The position numbers were made by a program, and so were the translations under genes. Source: Aurantiochytrium sp. KH105 (lineage: Eukaryota; Sar; Bigyra; Thraustochytrida; Thraustochytriidae). From it: a stretch of 64,000 bases of DNA. A model generated the notes under the pieces. The model had not been told where the DNA came from. It searched no databases and saw only the letters and a program-made list of their open reading frames with translations. The stretch spans positions 496,001 through 560,000 of the forward strand of contig BGKB01000007.1 in assembly GCA_003116975.1 (NCBI GenBank), in the 5' to 3' direction. This document shows, piece after piece, positions 1 to 11,023 of the stretch (its first letter is position 1; each line of letters starts with the position of its first letter).

Positions 1-2
1 GC

Positions 3-1934
3 GGGGCATCTTTTATCTCAACATCTTCATTCGGAAGCCTTGTGTCGTCGGCCACGAGCGGGGCCGAGGTGCGGTCCGTAGACGAGCTGCTGAGCACCTG
101 GCGAGAAAGAAGAGCTACGCGTAGACGTCCACGTGATACTTGCGCTTCGCCTCGGCGGCGGCGACAACGTCGTGAACGAGAACGACGAGGAGGAAGCTCT
201 CGGGGTGTTCTGAAGGCCTCCTTTGCAATACCTGTCCCCCGGGATGGACCTTGGGAAGACAACCTGCGTAGAGAGGGAGAAAGGCAAGAGCAACTTGGAG
301 GGAGGTGGTCTCGCGCAATGCGCCGGTCAGAACTTGAACGCATGCAAGAGACCGAATGTTTGGTATCTCGGGGAATTGAGTTTGAAAACGACAAGTGGAG
401 CGACGACTCGAACGATGGCGATGATCCAGCGGTCACAAGCCAGCTCCGGATCGCCTTTGTACAGTGGCTTGAAGTGATGCGAGAACACCAGTTCCAGGAG
501 ATCAGGGAACTTTCGGCAATGTACTATTACGACGTTGCGCTGTGTCAGAAAGCATTCTCAGGTTGGAAGCTGGTCCTTTTGGATCAACTTTGGCGACGCG
601 CAGTGGAACATCCCGAGATGAGAATGAAGCAAGCGGCGTGGGAGCCTTGGGCTATGCTCGTCAAAACCGCACGACGAATGCGGCTAACCTCTCAAGAGCG
701 CGCAAGGGTTGATTTTATAGAGCGACGTAGACAAGAAACGTTGCGCCAGCATCTGACTGCCTGGCGCAGTACCAGTGAACGAAGAATCGAAGTTCGCGCG
801 AGAGGCACGCGAGTTCGTCAGGAGCTGTGTACTCGTGCCTGGCTTCGTCGCTGGAAACAAGCACTCGAGGCACGAAAATTACGAAAGCTGGCACACATTC
901 TCGTACGTCGGTCGTGGAAGGTGCTCAAGTGGCAATGGAAGACACATCGCGTATGGAAGGCGATGCCTCAGCGTTTGGAGTGCCTTCGTCGCACTGCACA
1001 ATATCGGAATATGGTGCGTTTGCGAGCGCTGGAGCAATGGAGAGGCTTTGTGAAGGCTCGGAGGCTCGCGGCGTATTACGGAGATCTGCGTGAAGTTTTG
1101 GCAGAAATGCAGGTGAGCCTTTTGTCCAGACAAAGACGACGATGGCGCGTCATGTATACGCGCACTCGCGCGCGTCTCGCCATTCGGCAATGGCGCAAAT
1201 GGACGCAACGAGATCGAGAGCATGGGGCGTGCTACGATACAATTCAGACTTTGTCTCGAAAGAGGGCGCGGCGCCATGTTTTGTGGCAATGGCGCCGCGC
1301 TGCGCGAGAAAAGAGATGTAATCAGCGCTGGTCCGTGTTGTTGGGCGGCTTGCAAGCCAAAGCCCAAGAACATGCGGAGATCATCGCGCATGCCGCCGCG
1401 CGAAGACTTGTGCGTTGCGGAGCTGATATGTTTCGTGAATGGAGGCAAGCGTCGCGCGCCGAGCGACATCGTCGTCATCGTGAGATGCGTCGCGTCGTGG
1501 ATGCGCTGCTATGGGCCTGTGCGCGACACAGAGTTCAAAGGCGAATGGCAGTGGTGCATGCGGAGAAGATGCGCGCGAGAAGTGCATTTTGTGCATGGCG
1601 GCGCGCCATTATCCTGTCGGCTGACTGGGAGCGCGCCGTTGCGCTGCACGACCGACATTTGCTGCGCCAGATGCTCGCGCGCTGGAGATGGTACGTAGAT
1701 GCACTCCATCTCGCAGATGCTCGTGAGCGCGCGTTGGAGAGACAGCTCTCCTTGGGATGGTTTGCAGAAGTACGGTTGGAAGCCGCGCGCGCGTACCATT
1801 ACCGACGTCGCGCGGGGTGGGAGGTTCCCTTGCAGACTTCGCACGTTTCATACACGTCAATACATTCGCCCGCTAGGCCTGCGACGCCTGCATGTAGGTC
1901 TTGTGGGTGGGATGGAAGCATGTATCACAAGTGA
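3..1934 (+). CDS. Sfi1-like centrin-binding repeat protein, 5' partial
   Basis: The protein is almost entirely Arg/Gln/Trp-rich helix with about a dozen W-K/R motifs spaced roughly 25-35 residues apart (FSGWK, LTAWR, LRRWK, LEQWR, IRQWRKW, LWQWR, FREWR, FCAWR, LARWRW). This is the signature of Sfi1 repeats, which form a long helix that binds one centrin per repeat at spindle pole bodies or basal bodies. The frame is open from the window edge at position 3 and has no ATG before 318, so the true start is either upstream (my preference) or at 318. It ends in TGA at 1932-1934. Codon choice is less GC-biased than in the later housekeeping genes. A generic coiled-coil or IQ-type protein is the alternative, but the Trp spacing favours Sfi1. 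Confidence 0.7.
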   Translation, partial: GASFISTSSFGSLVSSATSGAEVRSVDELLSTWRERRATRRRPRDTCASPRRRRQRRERERRGGSSRGVLKASFAIPVPRDGPWEDNLRREGERQEQLGGRWSRAMRRSELERMQETECLVSRGIEFENDKWSDDSNDGDDPAVTSQLRIAFVQWLEVMREHQFQEIRELSAMYYYDVALCQKAFSGWKLVLLDQLWRRAVEHPEMRMKQAAWEPWAMLVKTARRMRLTSQERARVDFIERRRQETLRQHLTAWRSTSERRIEVRARGTRVRQELCTRAWLRRWKQALEARKLRKLAHILVRRSWKVLKWQWKTHRVWKAMPQRLECLRRTAQYRNMVRLRALEQWRGFVKARRLAAYYGDLREVLAEMQVSLLSRQRRRWRVMYTRTRARLAIRQWRKWTQRDREHGACYDTIQTLSRKRARRHVLWQWRRAAREKRCNQRWSVLLGGLQAKAQEHAEIIAHAAARRLVRCGADMFREWRQASRAERHRRHREMRRVVDALLWACARHRVQRRMAVVHAEKMRARSAFCAWRRAIILSADWERAVALHDRHLLRQMLARWRWYVDALHLADARERALERQLSLGWFAEVRLEAARAYHYRRRAGWEVPLQTSHVSYTSIHSPARPATPACRSCGWDGSMYHK

Positions 1935-2541
1935 AAAGAGTTGCCGATGAAAGTGCCAAAACCCTCCAGCGGAGGAGGTTCCTTTGGAAATCTCACATAC
2001 GACCAGACGTTGTGTCTGTGCTCTATGTCTTGACTTCTCTCTTCCCCTCCCTTTCCCCTCGGAAACGCCGGTGGCCATAGACTCGGCCTTGACGTGGGTA
2101 TGCGTGACTTACGTCACATGATCGACGGGTATAGGTGTCTTCCTCATGGTCTTCGCAACACAACAAGTCTCTGCTGATGACGTTGGTTAATCCATTCTAG
2201 AAATTTAGCACAAGAGGATCACACGTCCAGCGCGTTGCCAGCGCGAGGCCCTCTCCGTCCAGCAGAATTGCTACAAGTCCCACCTCTGTCCTCGCGAAGC
2301 TGGCCTTTGCTGTGCGTCGCGACGATGCGGACGCTGCACGTGCCGCGCCTTGACGTGCACACCTCGTATTTACTCGTATTTACCACAGAGCCGCGTAGCC
2401 AGCGCAACCTTGGTTCTCTGCACCCATAGTCTCGGAGGCCTCTAGCCCTGGCAGCCGCGACGCGAGAGCAGAGCACCTACGGAGCGAGCGCGGCCCGGCT
2501 GCGCGCGGCGCGGTGCTTCTTTGCGGCCTGCGCGGGCGTGC
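1935..2541. other. intergenic, no gene seen
   Basis: About 600 bases between two plus-strand genes. No frame here shows a recognisable motif. It should hold the 3' UTR of the Sfi1-like gene and the promoter of the next gene. A pyrimidine-rich stretch lies near 2035-2060. Confidence 0.6.
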
Positions 2542-2575
2542 GAAGAGAAGAGAAGAGAAGAGAAGAGAAGAGAAG
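2542..2575 (+). repeat. (GAAGA)n pentanucleotide repeat in the 5' leader
   Basis: About seven perfect copies of a five-base unit end five bases before the ATG at 2581. The unit length is not a multiple of three and the tract sits directly against the start codon, so it is most likely in the 5' UTR. Confidence 0.85.
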
Positions 2576-2580
2576 TGAAG

Positions 2581-3201
2581 ATGCTGAGCACCATGACGAT
2601 GGAGGCGCTGCTCCCGGGAGTGGCGGGCGGCACGTCGTACGAAGTGCCCAAACTGTACTCGAGCGGCGCGCTGGTCGCCGAGGGCCAGGACGTGGAGGTG
2701 GCGAGCTTTAAGACAACGAGTCGGTGCTGCGCCGGCACGTACGTTGAGATGGTCGACCGGAATGGTGACAAGGCGACCGTCTTGCGCCTGGATGGCACGC
2801 CGCGCGCAAAGAGAGTCATGGAACCTCGCGGTACACAAGAACACGCGTGGATGCTAGGCCACGCGGATGGTGAGGTCGTCATGGCACTCAAGCATCACCT
2901 TTACGCAAGTTGGGACGCCCCCGCGGTTTTAGCTGTCGCCAGCACCGCCGAGGGCGACCTTGTCATGCGCAGCGTTAAGCGCGTGGCGGCGGAAGAAAAG
3001 GTGACCAGTAGCAGAGGGAAGATGCTTTCCACGCTTGTGGCTATCCTCGACGGCGACGTCGAGGTGGCGCAAATCACCTTTTGGCGCAAAGGCTTCTGGC
3101 TTCCTGTCGACACCACGGTGGTGGAGCTGTACGAGGATATATCGCGGCCGGCGACCGTGCTGGCGTGCGCATGGCTCTTTGACGTTGCCCTCAACGTGTG
3201 A
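2581..3201 (+). CDS. Small protein, possible tubby C-terminal/LURP-one-like fold
   Basis: 206-residue protein with no clear signal peptide. It has alternating beta-strand-like segments, conserved-looking turns such as EMVDRNGDKATVLRL and a hydrophobic C-terminal stretch (ATVLACAWLFDVALNV). That arrangement (strands, a D-x-x-G-D turn, a terminal hydrophobic helix) resembles the scramblase/tubby-C/LURP-one superfamily, but I see no diagnostic motif, so the fold is a suggestion only. ATG 2581 was chosen because the in-frame sequence upstream is the GAAGA repeat. MTMEALL at 2593 is an alternative start. The frame is GC-rich with strong third-position bias, which supports coding. Confidence 0.55.
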   Translation: MLSTMTMEALLPGVAGGTSYEVPKLYSSGALVAEGQDVEVASFKTTSRCCAGTYVEMVDRNGDKATVLRLDGTPRAKRVMEPRGTQEHAWMLGHADGEVVMALKHHLYASWDAPAVLAVASTAEGDLVMRSVKRVAAEEKVTSSRGKMLSTLVAILDGDVEVAQITFWRKGFWLPVDTTVVELYEDISRPATVLACAWLFDVALNV

Positions 3202-4914
3202 CAATTATGTATGCGCCGGGCAGTCAAGGTCGGTGCACGGAAGAATGCCCTTCCTACGTCGGGAGAGGTTCTCTTTTCAATGTGCGCGTGCAGTACAACG
3301 CATGCTTGCCTGGCGGAAGGTACGCAGCTTTTTTGCTCGATGGTGCCTGCCAGGTGCCGTAAATGCATTACACATCACAGACGATGTTCGGACTGACAGA
3401 AATTGCGAAAAGCAGACTGCGCAGGCGATGGTTCTGCAGATACGAGACGTCGCATTTATTTATCCACTGCTCTGCCGTCTTCTGTCAGAGAGCGTGTCCA
3501 CCACGGGAGCGATGTCGTTGCATAAGTAGGAGACGAGAATCTTTCCTGTCTACAAAAGAGCTGCGACTTGCGGAGGGAAGACGCTATGACTACTCGATAT
3601 CATGACCCCCAAATAACTCAGCGTTCAAAAACCTGCGTTCTTTGTCGGGTTCGCCGTGATTTATCTTAGAAATTTTGGCCTCTCTCAGGGCTGTTTAAAT
3701 TGCTAACTTTTATCTGTTTTCAATCTGCTAACACCAGCAAATCGTCAACGACCCATGTGGCGCGATGTGATTGCAGCAGGTGACCTTTTGAAACGTCCGC
3801 AGTCATTTGGCCCCAATTTTTTTAAGGGATTGTGGGGAGAGAACAAAAGACGCGCGAGTCAGATTGCACAACTTCCTGGGTCTTATAAGATGTAGCGTCC
3901 CCACTCGACCGCGGAGTCTGAGGAAATGAAGGACAATGTGAAGTTAAAGCTTATGAGAAGCGCGGGAATACTAGCTTTCTTTTTCATTATAAGTTTGGAA
4001 GAACGCACGTTTCCATACTCTACTTTTTCAACTGCAGAGTTTCCTGTATACAAGCACGGACACATTTCTCTCTTCCGTCTTCACCCTTATATACACTCCT
4101 GCTCATCGACATTGTCGCGGCCTGACTCCTTGCTGCTCTGCACGCTTTTTGTGCCGCACGTCGCACTGGTCTGAGTCGCGTTCGCGCACGTCGATCGCCG
4201 CTTGGCTTGGACGGCGCGTTCATTCTGACACGCGTGCAGTGCTTCACTCTACCATCCTCCTCGTCTCAGCGTGTACCGCCTCGTCTGGCACATCGCGCAG
4301 TCTTAAACCAGCGCAGTCCACCGTACGTACTCTCAGGCTGGCAAGCTAGCCTCGCGCCAGATTCTCGTTCCTGAAGCCACGGCGGGCGGGCAGGCCGGCG
4401 GCGCTGGTTCACTCCTCTCTCTCCCTCTCTTTCTTCGTTGCGCCGCTCTGCGCAGACTCGCACCGCACCCCGCCGCGCGTGCCATTTGCAGGTGTGCATG
4501 TCATGTCTCCCGGGCTGAGCGCGTGCGACGAGCCAGCTCCAGCCGGGGGGCAGCCTGGGAGACGCCGCCGTGCACTATGACCAGCATCAGAGCCGTGAAA
4601 CTTGTCGCGCGTCGCAGTAGCCGCCGCCGCCGTCGCATGCCAGACCGGCCGGCGGGGCGCTGCAGCCTGCCGCGGCAGCAACTGCAGAACGCGATCGGCG
4701 AGCGCAGGCTGCGCCGTTCTACGCGGGAGAGGACGGCCGAGCGTGCAGCGCGAGCCCTGGAAAGTGGCGGAGGCAAATTCCTGCCTGGGGGAGGCCTGCT
4801 CCTTGCGGTACGAAGTTCGGAGCGAGGCGACTCGAGCGAGGGAGCAGTTTACGGGCAGGCGCACGAGCAGAGGTGAGCAAGGCGTTGGGCGGCAGAGCGG
4901 CGTCGGCTGTCACG
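3202..4914. other. 1.7-kb intergenic region
   Basis: AT-richer from about 3600 to 4120 and strongly GC-rich from about 4370 to 4900. A TATATA box-like string lies near 4089. The short frames on both strands are mutual shadows with no domain. The GC-rich end is probably the promoter and 5' leader of the gene starting at 4915. An AGGTGAGC string at 4871 could be a splice donor, but no acceptor can be assigned. Confidence 0.5.
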
Positions 4915-5679
4915 ATGGCTTCGGCTGCCAAGTCGCCTACCGAGTCGGGTGTCCGAGATCTCCCGGGCCCAAGTCAGGACGTAGCGTGCGATATTTGGTG
5001 CGCTGGCCAGTACCCGGAACCCGAAATGTCGGCGGCACTCTACTTCGCGGAGGCTGTGCCAGACGAGGATCAGCTCGCCATCTTCACGAGCTACGAGGGC
5101 CTGAACGACGTGGACATCGCCTTCGGCTTCGGAACCCTTTTTCTTGTGATTGGCATTATTTTAGTGGTCCTTGGGATTATATTTAGTCCTTACGAGGGAT
5201 ATCTCGACTTTCTGGTGTGCGGCTTGGTCGCCCTTGCGCTTGGTTCGTGCTGCGCCTTTCCTGGCATGCGAACAATCTGGCGCGGGCCTCGCCCGACGAT
5301 GCAGCGGGTTGCCATTGGCCTGACGGCCGTACTGGTCGCCAACCGCGTTGGCGAGGATTTCGTCGTCACGCGAATTCCCTTCGCCACAATTAAGAGTTTC
5401 TTCAGTGAAGGCACACACGGCGGCCCAAAATCGAGATTCATCCACGACGAGGTGACCATCCTTCAACGCCGCTCATCGGGCCGCCTGGTTACGCACAAGC
5501 TTCACCTCGTCTATTCGCAGTACACGAGGAGGCATAGCGGTCATCGTGGTCATTTGGCCATCAACGTAGGTGCGAACTTTACCGAGACTCTCTCCATGCG
5601 CATGCGAGATGCTAGGGCTGCCGTTCCGGACGCCGTTGCCGTCCCTATCGCGGACCTCAGCGCCGATGTAAAGGTATGA
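4915..5679 (+). CDS. Hypothetical protein with two transmembrane helices
   Basis: 254 residues from the ATG at 4915; the frame runs about 14 codons further upstream from a GTG. An acidic N-terminal segment is followed by two adjacent hydrophobic helices at about residues 67-90 (FGTLFLVIGIILVVLGIIF) and 97-116, joined by a short SPYEGYLD loop. A roughly 130-residue polar domain with strand-like pattern follows (IGLTAVLVANRV, FVVTRIPFATIKSFF, VTILQRR). The pattern of a hairpin membrane anchor plus a soluble domain resembles PH-like membrane proteins, but I do not recognise a family. It is convergent with the SANT gene downstream. Confidence 0.6.
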   Translation: MASAAKSPTESGVRDLPGPSQDVACDIWCAGQYPEPEMSAALYFAEAVPDEDQLAIFTSYEGLNDVDIAFGFGTLFLVIGIILVVLGIIFSPYEGYLDFLVCGLVALALGSCCAFPGMRTIWRGPRPTMQRVAIGLTAVLVANRVGEDFVVTRIPFATIKSFFSEGTHGGPKSRFIHDEVTILQRRSSGRLVTHKLHLVYSQYTRRHSGHRGHLAINVGANFTETLSMRMRDARAAVPDAVAVPIADLSADVKV

Positions 5680-6322
5680 GGACCTCTTTCGATCCAACCT
5701 TCTTTTCTCTTTCTTCCCTGTCGCAGCGTTGACTTTTATGGTGAAGATTCGCTTGCGCATGATTGAATTGATTGGTTTTTAGTTGGTATATTCTTTTGCA
5801 GAATTGTTGTTCCAATGAATTTTTAGAGAAAAACATGGCTTGCATGAGACCACAGCAACTTTACTACCATACAATCGATGTATTGCTACACCCGTGTCTG
5901 TTTTTTAATGTCCGTCACTTGTCTGGACGCTGGCTATGCCACAGAGACAGTGCATATAAGAATTCAGGTGATGAGGACCAAGAGAGACTGAGAAAACAAA
6001 TGAGAAAGCAGAGCAGGAGAGATTTATATATATTCAGATTTAGGCAAGCCTTGTGGGGCAGAGCAATAATAGTGTTCAGTGAATCCTTTTTCGAGCGGAT
6101 CGCATTGCCACACACAGGACGAGGAATCGATAATCTTTCAGAAAGCAATGAGATCGTCGGAGAGTCCGCTCGCAAAGTGCAGAACAGAAGTCGCGTTTTG
6201 GTGGTCAGCAGACAGTGGAATGGAGAGATTCAGAAGAGCCAGCAAGTCAGGCAAAGGGCAATAAAGGGGTGTGGTGAGAGACCCCTTCCCATCATTGGAT
6301 GTGTGAGAGTGCGGCCTTTGAT
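5680..6322. other. AT-rich convergent intergenic region
   Basis: Lies between two genes whose 3' ends face each other. Composition drops to AT-rich (5700-6070), as expected for two 3' UTRs. No gene is seen. Confidence 0.6.
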
Positions 6323-7499
6323 TTACATCGACGAGGAGGGCGTCTTCTTCTCGAGATGCTCCATGCATGCGGTGACCAGCATCTCTTTACGCTTGTCCTG
6401 CGGAAGAGACATGTATTTGCTGACTGCACGGCTGAGGCTGGAGTTGAGGTAGCGCATGGCCTGGTCTCGTGCAGTGAATGTGAGATGGCGCGTCTCGGTT
6501 CCCTCGTTCGCCAGACGATAGTGTTGCAAGTAAAAGACGATGGCCGCTCGCGCAAGTTCGCAGTCGGCAGCAAGGTCGACCTTGATACCCGAGGACGCGA
6601 GAAGTTTGGTGATTTGCTTGAGGCAGCGGTAGTAAAAGTCTCTGCACTGGGACCGCGTCTTGGACTGAAGCATGGCGCCGATGGCGACGAGATCTTGTCG
6701 TCGGCCACCATGCCACTTGACGTCGGGGTTCTGAAGGGCGATGCCAAGAAGGGCGCGCACTACTTCGTCGCGTTCCGGGTCCCGCCACGACGCGTATGCG
6801 CGAGACTTACTGGTGAGGCAGCTCGAACCGGACGACTCGCTACTATGTTTCTTCGGACCGAGGGAAGGGCGCTTGGCGGGCTGAGCAGTGGCCTTTTGCA
6901 GCTTGGCAATGAGAGTCGCGGCGTGCGGGGCCAGGCTGCTATGCTTGGCTGCAGTGGCGGAGGGCGAGTCCGGGGTGGCCAAGGGGGAGCTGATTGGGGT
7001 AAGGCCGAGCGAAGTACTGTTCGCAAGCATCTCGGGGGATGAAGACGCTGCAGAGGATCCAGAGGCCACCGAGGCAGTGGACAGTGAGCAAGACGAAGAG
7101 GAGGTCGTAAGGAGGGAGAGGGCCGACATGGTCGGTTTCCACAAAGGGGAATGGCTATCCGGAGAACAACTCAGGTTTGCCTGCTGCTGTTGCTGTTGCT
7201 GCTGCTGCTGCTGCTGCTGCGAGATTTGAAGGGCGCTGAAGAGGTCCGCGGATGATGCACTGGGCGAGATGGTCGGGGTCTCCATGGATGGCGTGCTCGC
7301 AGTGGCCGCGAGCACCTTATTTCCGATTGATTTGTTGCCAAGCATGAGAGCCACGCGAAGCTCCTCATCGGAGATCCTTTGGCCGGGGCGTTGCTGGGTG
7401 GGTGGGGGCGGCGGCAGTGACTGCACTTGCTGCGTGTTGAAGTATGTGTTGTCGTCCTGCATGCCTGGCAAGTTTGCAAAGATGTCCCATGGAAGCTGC

Positions 7500-7550
<51 letters not shown>

Positions 7551-7684
7551 GACCGAAGTAGCGCATAACGCATGAGAAGCGCGCTGTTGGCAGCAGGTTG
7601 CACCTGCTGCTCGAATGATGGAAGCGCTAGCATGTTGTTATCACTCCTGCTGTTGATGCTGGAGGTTGGCACGGACGCTGACAT
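6323..7684 (-). CDS. SANT/Myb-like nuclear protein, Cramped (CRAMP1/TKI1)-like, with polyQ tracts
   Basis: 453 residues. Two glutamine tracts (about residues 46-61 and 156-169) and long Ser/Ala/Pro-rich disorder fill the first 290 residues. A single ordered domain follows at about 300-365 (start WRDPERDEVVRALL, end KTRSQCRDFYYRCLKQ). The K-T/N-x-x-Q-x-R-x-F-Y-Y-R third helix is the hallmark of the SANT domain of metazoan Cramped and plant TSL-kinase-interacting protein 1, which regulate chromatin and histone gene expression. A helical tail follows. The start is the first ATG (7684) and the stop is TAA. The gene is convergent with the preceding gene and divergent from the 8-kb gene-free region. 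The SANT assignment is solid; the Cramped orthology is inferred from one motif. Confidence 0.65.
7181..7220 (-). repeat. CAG/CAA tract coding polyQ 2
   Basis: CTG triplets on the plus strand, interrupted by TTG (CAA on the coding strand). They encode the second glutamine run of the SANT protein. Confidence 0.9.
7502..7550 (-). repeat. Pure CAG tract coding polyQ 1
   Basis: Sixteen uninterrupted CTG units on the plus strand, encoding 16 glutamines in the SANT protein. Purity implies recent expansion and likely length polymorphism. Confidence 0.95.
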
Positions 7685-7924
7685 GTTCCGGTTTTGCTCG
7701 TGCCTGGTCGTTCGTTGCCTGGCGCGTGGGGCGAAGAAAGCTAAGCTAGCTAGCTAGTTAGCTCGCTTGCTCGGTCGGGAGTGCACCGCTTGCTTTGCTT
7801 GCTTGCACGAACACACCGACCAGGCCTCACTTGCTTGTGGTCGCTCGCTGCCGCTTTGCTTCACTTGGCAGTTTCGCAAGAGATTCGACACGTGCACAAC
7901 AAACAACCACCACGCGAACCAACC

Positions 7925-7964
7925 ACTCTCTCTCTCTCTCTCTGTCGCTCTCTCTCTGTCGCTC
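7925..7964 (+). repeat. (CT)n tract
   Basis: Dinucleotide CT run interrupted twice by GTCG, close to the 5' side of the SANT gene. Confidence 0.9.
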
Positions 7965-8112
7965 ACCCACGAGTCGGGTCGATTCGGCCTCGGATCGTGT
8001 GTGTATCAGATCACAATGGGTGGGTGGGTGGGGTGCCTGATCGATTGGTTGGTCAGCCGGCAGCTGACAGTGACTCGCTCGGTCCGTCTCACTCCCCTCC
8101 TCCCGTCCTTCG

Positions 8113-8176
8113 TCCTTGCTTTGCTTTGCTTTTCTTCGAGTTGCTTGCCTGCTTTGCTTTCCTTGCTTGACTTGCT
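8113..8176 (+). repeat. Degenerate TTGCT/TTTGC pentamer repeat
   Basis: Repeated TTGCT and TTTGC units in 5-base phase with substitutions. Confidence 0.75.
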
Positions 8177-8711
8177 CTAGCTTCCGCTAGCCGCCCGGCG
8201 CGTCCACAGTTGGCGCGTGCAGGTGAGCACACCTTTTGGGGAGCCTCCCGGCTGCTCGGAGACGAGCAAGCCACGAAACCCGATGACGGCGCTTTCCTGC
8301 CCCGACCTTCTGCAGACTAGGCCAAGGCTGCAGCTGCTCTCTCCGCGCCGCGACCGAAGCGTCCGCGGCTGAGCGCGAGTGCGCGTGCGAGCGGGTGCGA
8401 GCGGCGACGGCACGTTCTTGGTCGCGAGTCGAAGCCTGCTTAGCTGGCTGTTCGCGCGGGCTTTTTCGGGGTCAGGCGAAGCTAGCTAGCTCGCGGGCGA
8501 TGGCGACGCAATGGCTGGTCGGCCTGGCGTGACCGACTCTCTCTGGTTCTCGTGGAGGGGCGCTACGTAGATTATCTATGTGGTTTTGGTTGTCCGGCCA
8601 CGTGCACGACGCCGTGCACACACGTACATGCATACACACACAATTCCGGAAAAAAAGTCAGTCTACTTGTCCCCATCGATTCGCTGTCCCTTCCATTCTC
8701 CTTAAACCCGC

Positions 8712-8737
8712 CCCGCTCCGCTCCGCTCCGTTCCGCT
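8712..8737 (+). repeat. (CCGCT)n pentamer repeat
   Basis: Five units of CCGCT with one substitution (CCGTT). Confidence 0.85.
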
Positions 8738-9806
8738 CTTACTCGCCCCCCTCCATCGGCAGCGGGCTGGTCTCCGCTGCCTGTCCCGGCCAGCCAGGGC
8801 ATGTGCAAAGTGCTTGCTTGCATGCTAGCTTGCTTGTCACGCTTTCTTTCTTTCATCTCTGTGCTACTGCTGCTGCTGCTGCTGCTTTTTTGCTTTGGCT
8901 TCTTTCCTGGAGCTTGTGCACGCCGCGTGCCGCTCGAGTTCGCTCCCGCGGTGCGAGACGCGGGGGGAGGAGGCCGCGGCAGGCTCGCGCGCGGGGAGAA
9001 CGCAGGTAGTTGGCGGCGGTGCACGGGAAGGGGCTAATTGGTCGCAAGTCGGGTACGCCTGCGTGCAGTGCAGGAGGGAGGGCGACGATTACTCCTGCTT
9101 TTGCTACTGCCACAGCTACGTTTTTAGGCTTTCTCTCTTGCATGCTTGTTGAGACGTGCACAAGGTGAGGCGAGCGCACGGGGACAAACGGAGGGCTGAC
9201 GAGGCAGGTGCAGGTGCAGGTGCGATCCGCGATCCGTCTTGGATTCTGATGTCCTGCAAGATCGAAGCGAGGTCGCGAATTATCTTGCATCTCGGTGTGC
9301 TCTCCTTTTTACCATGTATTAGAAGGACACAGGAAACAGGCAAAAGAAGCAGGTGCAGGACAGCGAGCAAGAAAGCCTTTTCACAAAACAAAACAAAACA
9401 CACGCACACATCAGAGGGCACGCGTTGATGAATGCGTGGAAGATGGATTGATGGATGGTTGGCGGCGGCCACGCGCAGGGGTCGAATAGATTCACACCCT
9501 GCTCTCCCCCTCCCCCCCTCTACCCTTCCTTTTCGTCAAACGATGTCAGACACAATGAGGCAAGGCCAGGACGGCCGTGGACACCACCTCAATCGATCCA
9601 TCGTCAAAAACGTACCTGTCAAAAGTCCACTAACGTCGGCGGCGTCACGCGTCTCGCGTGCACTCTTGTCCGAGTCCAGTCCTTGGTGCACGCGGTGCTT
9701 GGCTTGCTTTGGCTTGGCTGCTTTGGTCTTGAAAACCTGCGCTCGAAGCGGCCAGGATGTGAACAATTTGCGACCTGAGCGCGAAAATGTGATGCAAAGC
9801 AATTCT

Positions 9807-9899
9807 ATGGAATGGAATGGAATCCAATGCAACACGAGTGCAATGCAACGCAATGCAATGCGATGCGATGCGATGCGATGCGACGCGACGCGACGCGCG
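9807..9899 (+). repeat. Drifting pentamer array: GGAAT to GCAAT to GCGAT to GCGAC
   Basis: A 90-base array kept in strict 5-base phase while the unit changes stepwise from TGGAA through CAATG and CGATG to CGACG. This is what successive point changes spread by slippage would produce. Confidence 0.9.
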
Positions 9900-10346
9900 T
9901 GGCTCGCAGTGCCAAGCCTGTGCTCGTTTGTCCCTGTCTTGCAGGAGCAGGAGGAGGAGCAGCAGAAATGTAGCAAAACTGGCAGTCAGGCACTCGCGCC
10001 TGCACCGCTGCGTGCTCGACACAAGCACTCGGCCGCGTGCACTCGGTGCGGCGCGTGGCTCGGCCTCGCGTCTGGGCTGCGCCCGTGCCTGGCTGGCTGG
10101 CGGGCGGGCGGCGGGCTGACTGGCCGTCCGTCTGCGCTCGCGCTCGAGGGAGCTCGAGGGATTGACGAAGTGCCTGCCTTCTTGCTTTGTTTGATTCTGC
10201 GCCTCCTCGCGGCCGCGCTGCGACGGGCCAGGCAGGCGGAGCGGCGCAGTCCCACGGACACGCGGGCGCGCAGGCTAGCGCGAGATGCTGGCGCGCGCGG
10301 GGGCGGGGGGGCGGCGGGCGCGTCGGGTGCGTTCCCAGTCTGGCCA

Positions 10347-10392
10347 CGCGTCGCGTCGAGTCGGGTCGCGTCGCGTCGCGTTTCGTCGTGTC
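10347..10392 (+). repeat. (TCGCG)n pentamer repeat
   Basis: GTCGC/GTCGA/GTCGG units in 5-base phase. Confidence 0.85.
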
Positions 10393-10449
10393 TTCTCGAT
10401 GCAGTTTTTGAATGTATGACCGCCGACCATGCCGATTCAAAAAATTTCT

Positions 10450-10499
10450 AAAACAAAATAAAACAAAACAAAGCAAATCAAAACAAAACTAACAAAAAG
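10450..10499 (+). repeat. A-rich AAAAC/AAAGC pentamer repeat
   Basis: Repeated CAAAA-type units with single substitutions, followed by AACAAAAAGA. Confidence 0.8.
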
Positions 10500-11023
10500 A
10501 AGGAAAACCACGCAGGCAGGATCGTTATCCCAGTTCTCTGCGCGACCTGCCAGCCAGCTTCCACGGCTGCCGCCACTGGCTCGAGCAGCGAGAACTTCCG
10601 CCTCGCGCTGCATCAGCGTCTCGCCCGGGGCTGTTCGCTGCAGTGCAGCTCTTCCGCGCACCCGAGCCGGGGGCGTCGCCGCCCGGGGGTCTCCGGACCG
10701 GCGCCAGCCTGCTTGCCGCTGCGGGTATCTGTGGGGGTTGGGAGAGAGAGGGGGGAGACGCGGCTGTGGGGAGGGGGTCAGGAAGAATTCGGCTGCAGGA
10801 AGAAGGGCAAAGGCGACGGAACGAATGGTATTGATGATGAAGCGATGCAATGCAATGCAATTTCAGTGGCCAGCGGCTTCGAGGACTTTGCCCAAGCCAA
10901 CGAAAGATCTTCAACCTCGAGCCAAGAGATCGATCGATCTTCTTCCTCGGCCAGCGCAGCCACAGACCGTGGCTCTCCCCGCTCTCAGCAGACCGACGCG
11001 CCCCCAAGGCGCTGCAATGCGAT

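Noticed and set aside
9432-10451. 339-codon plus-strand frame
   Set aside because: Low-complexity Arg/Ala/Ser translation across repeat arrays, with equally long frames on the other strand; starts at a non-ATG codon; no domain.
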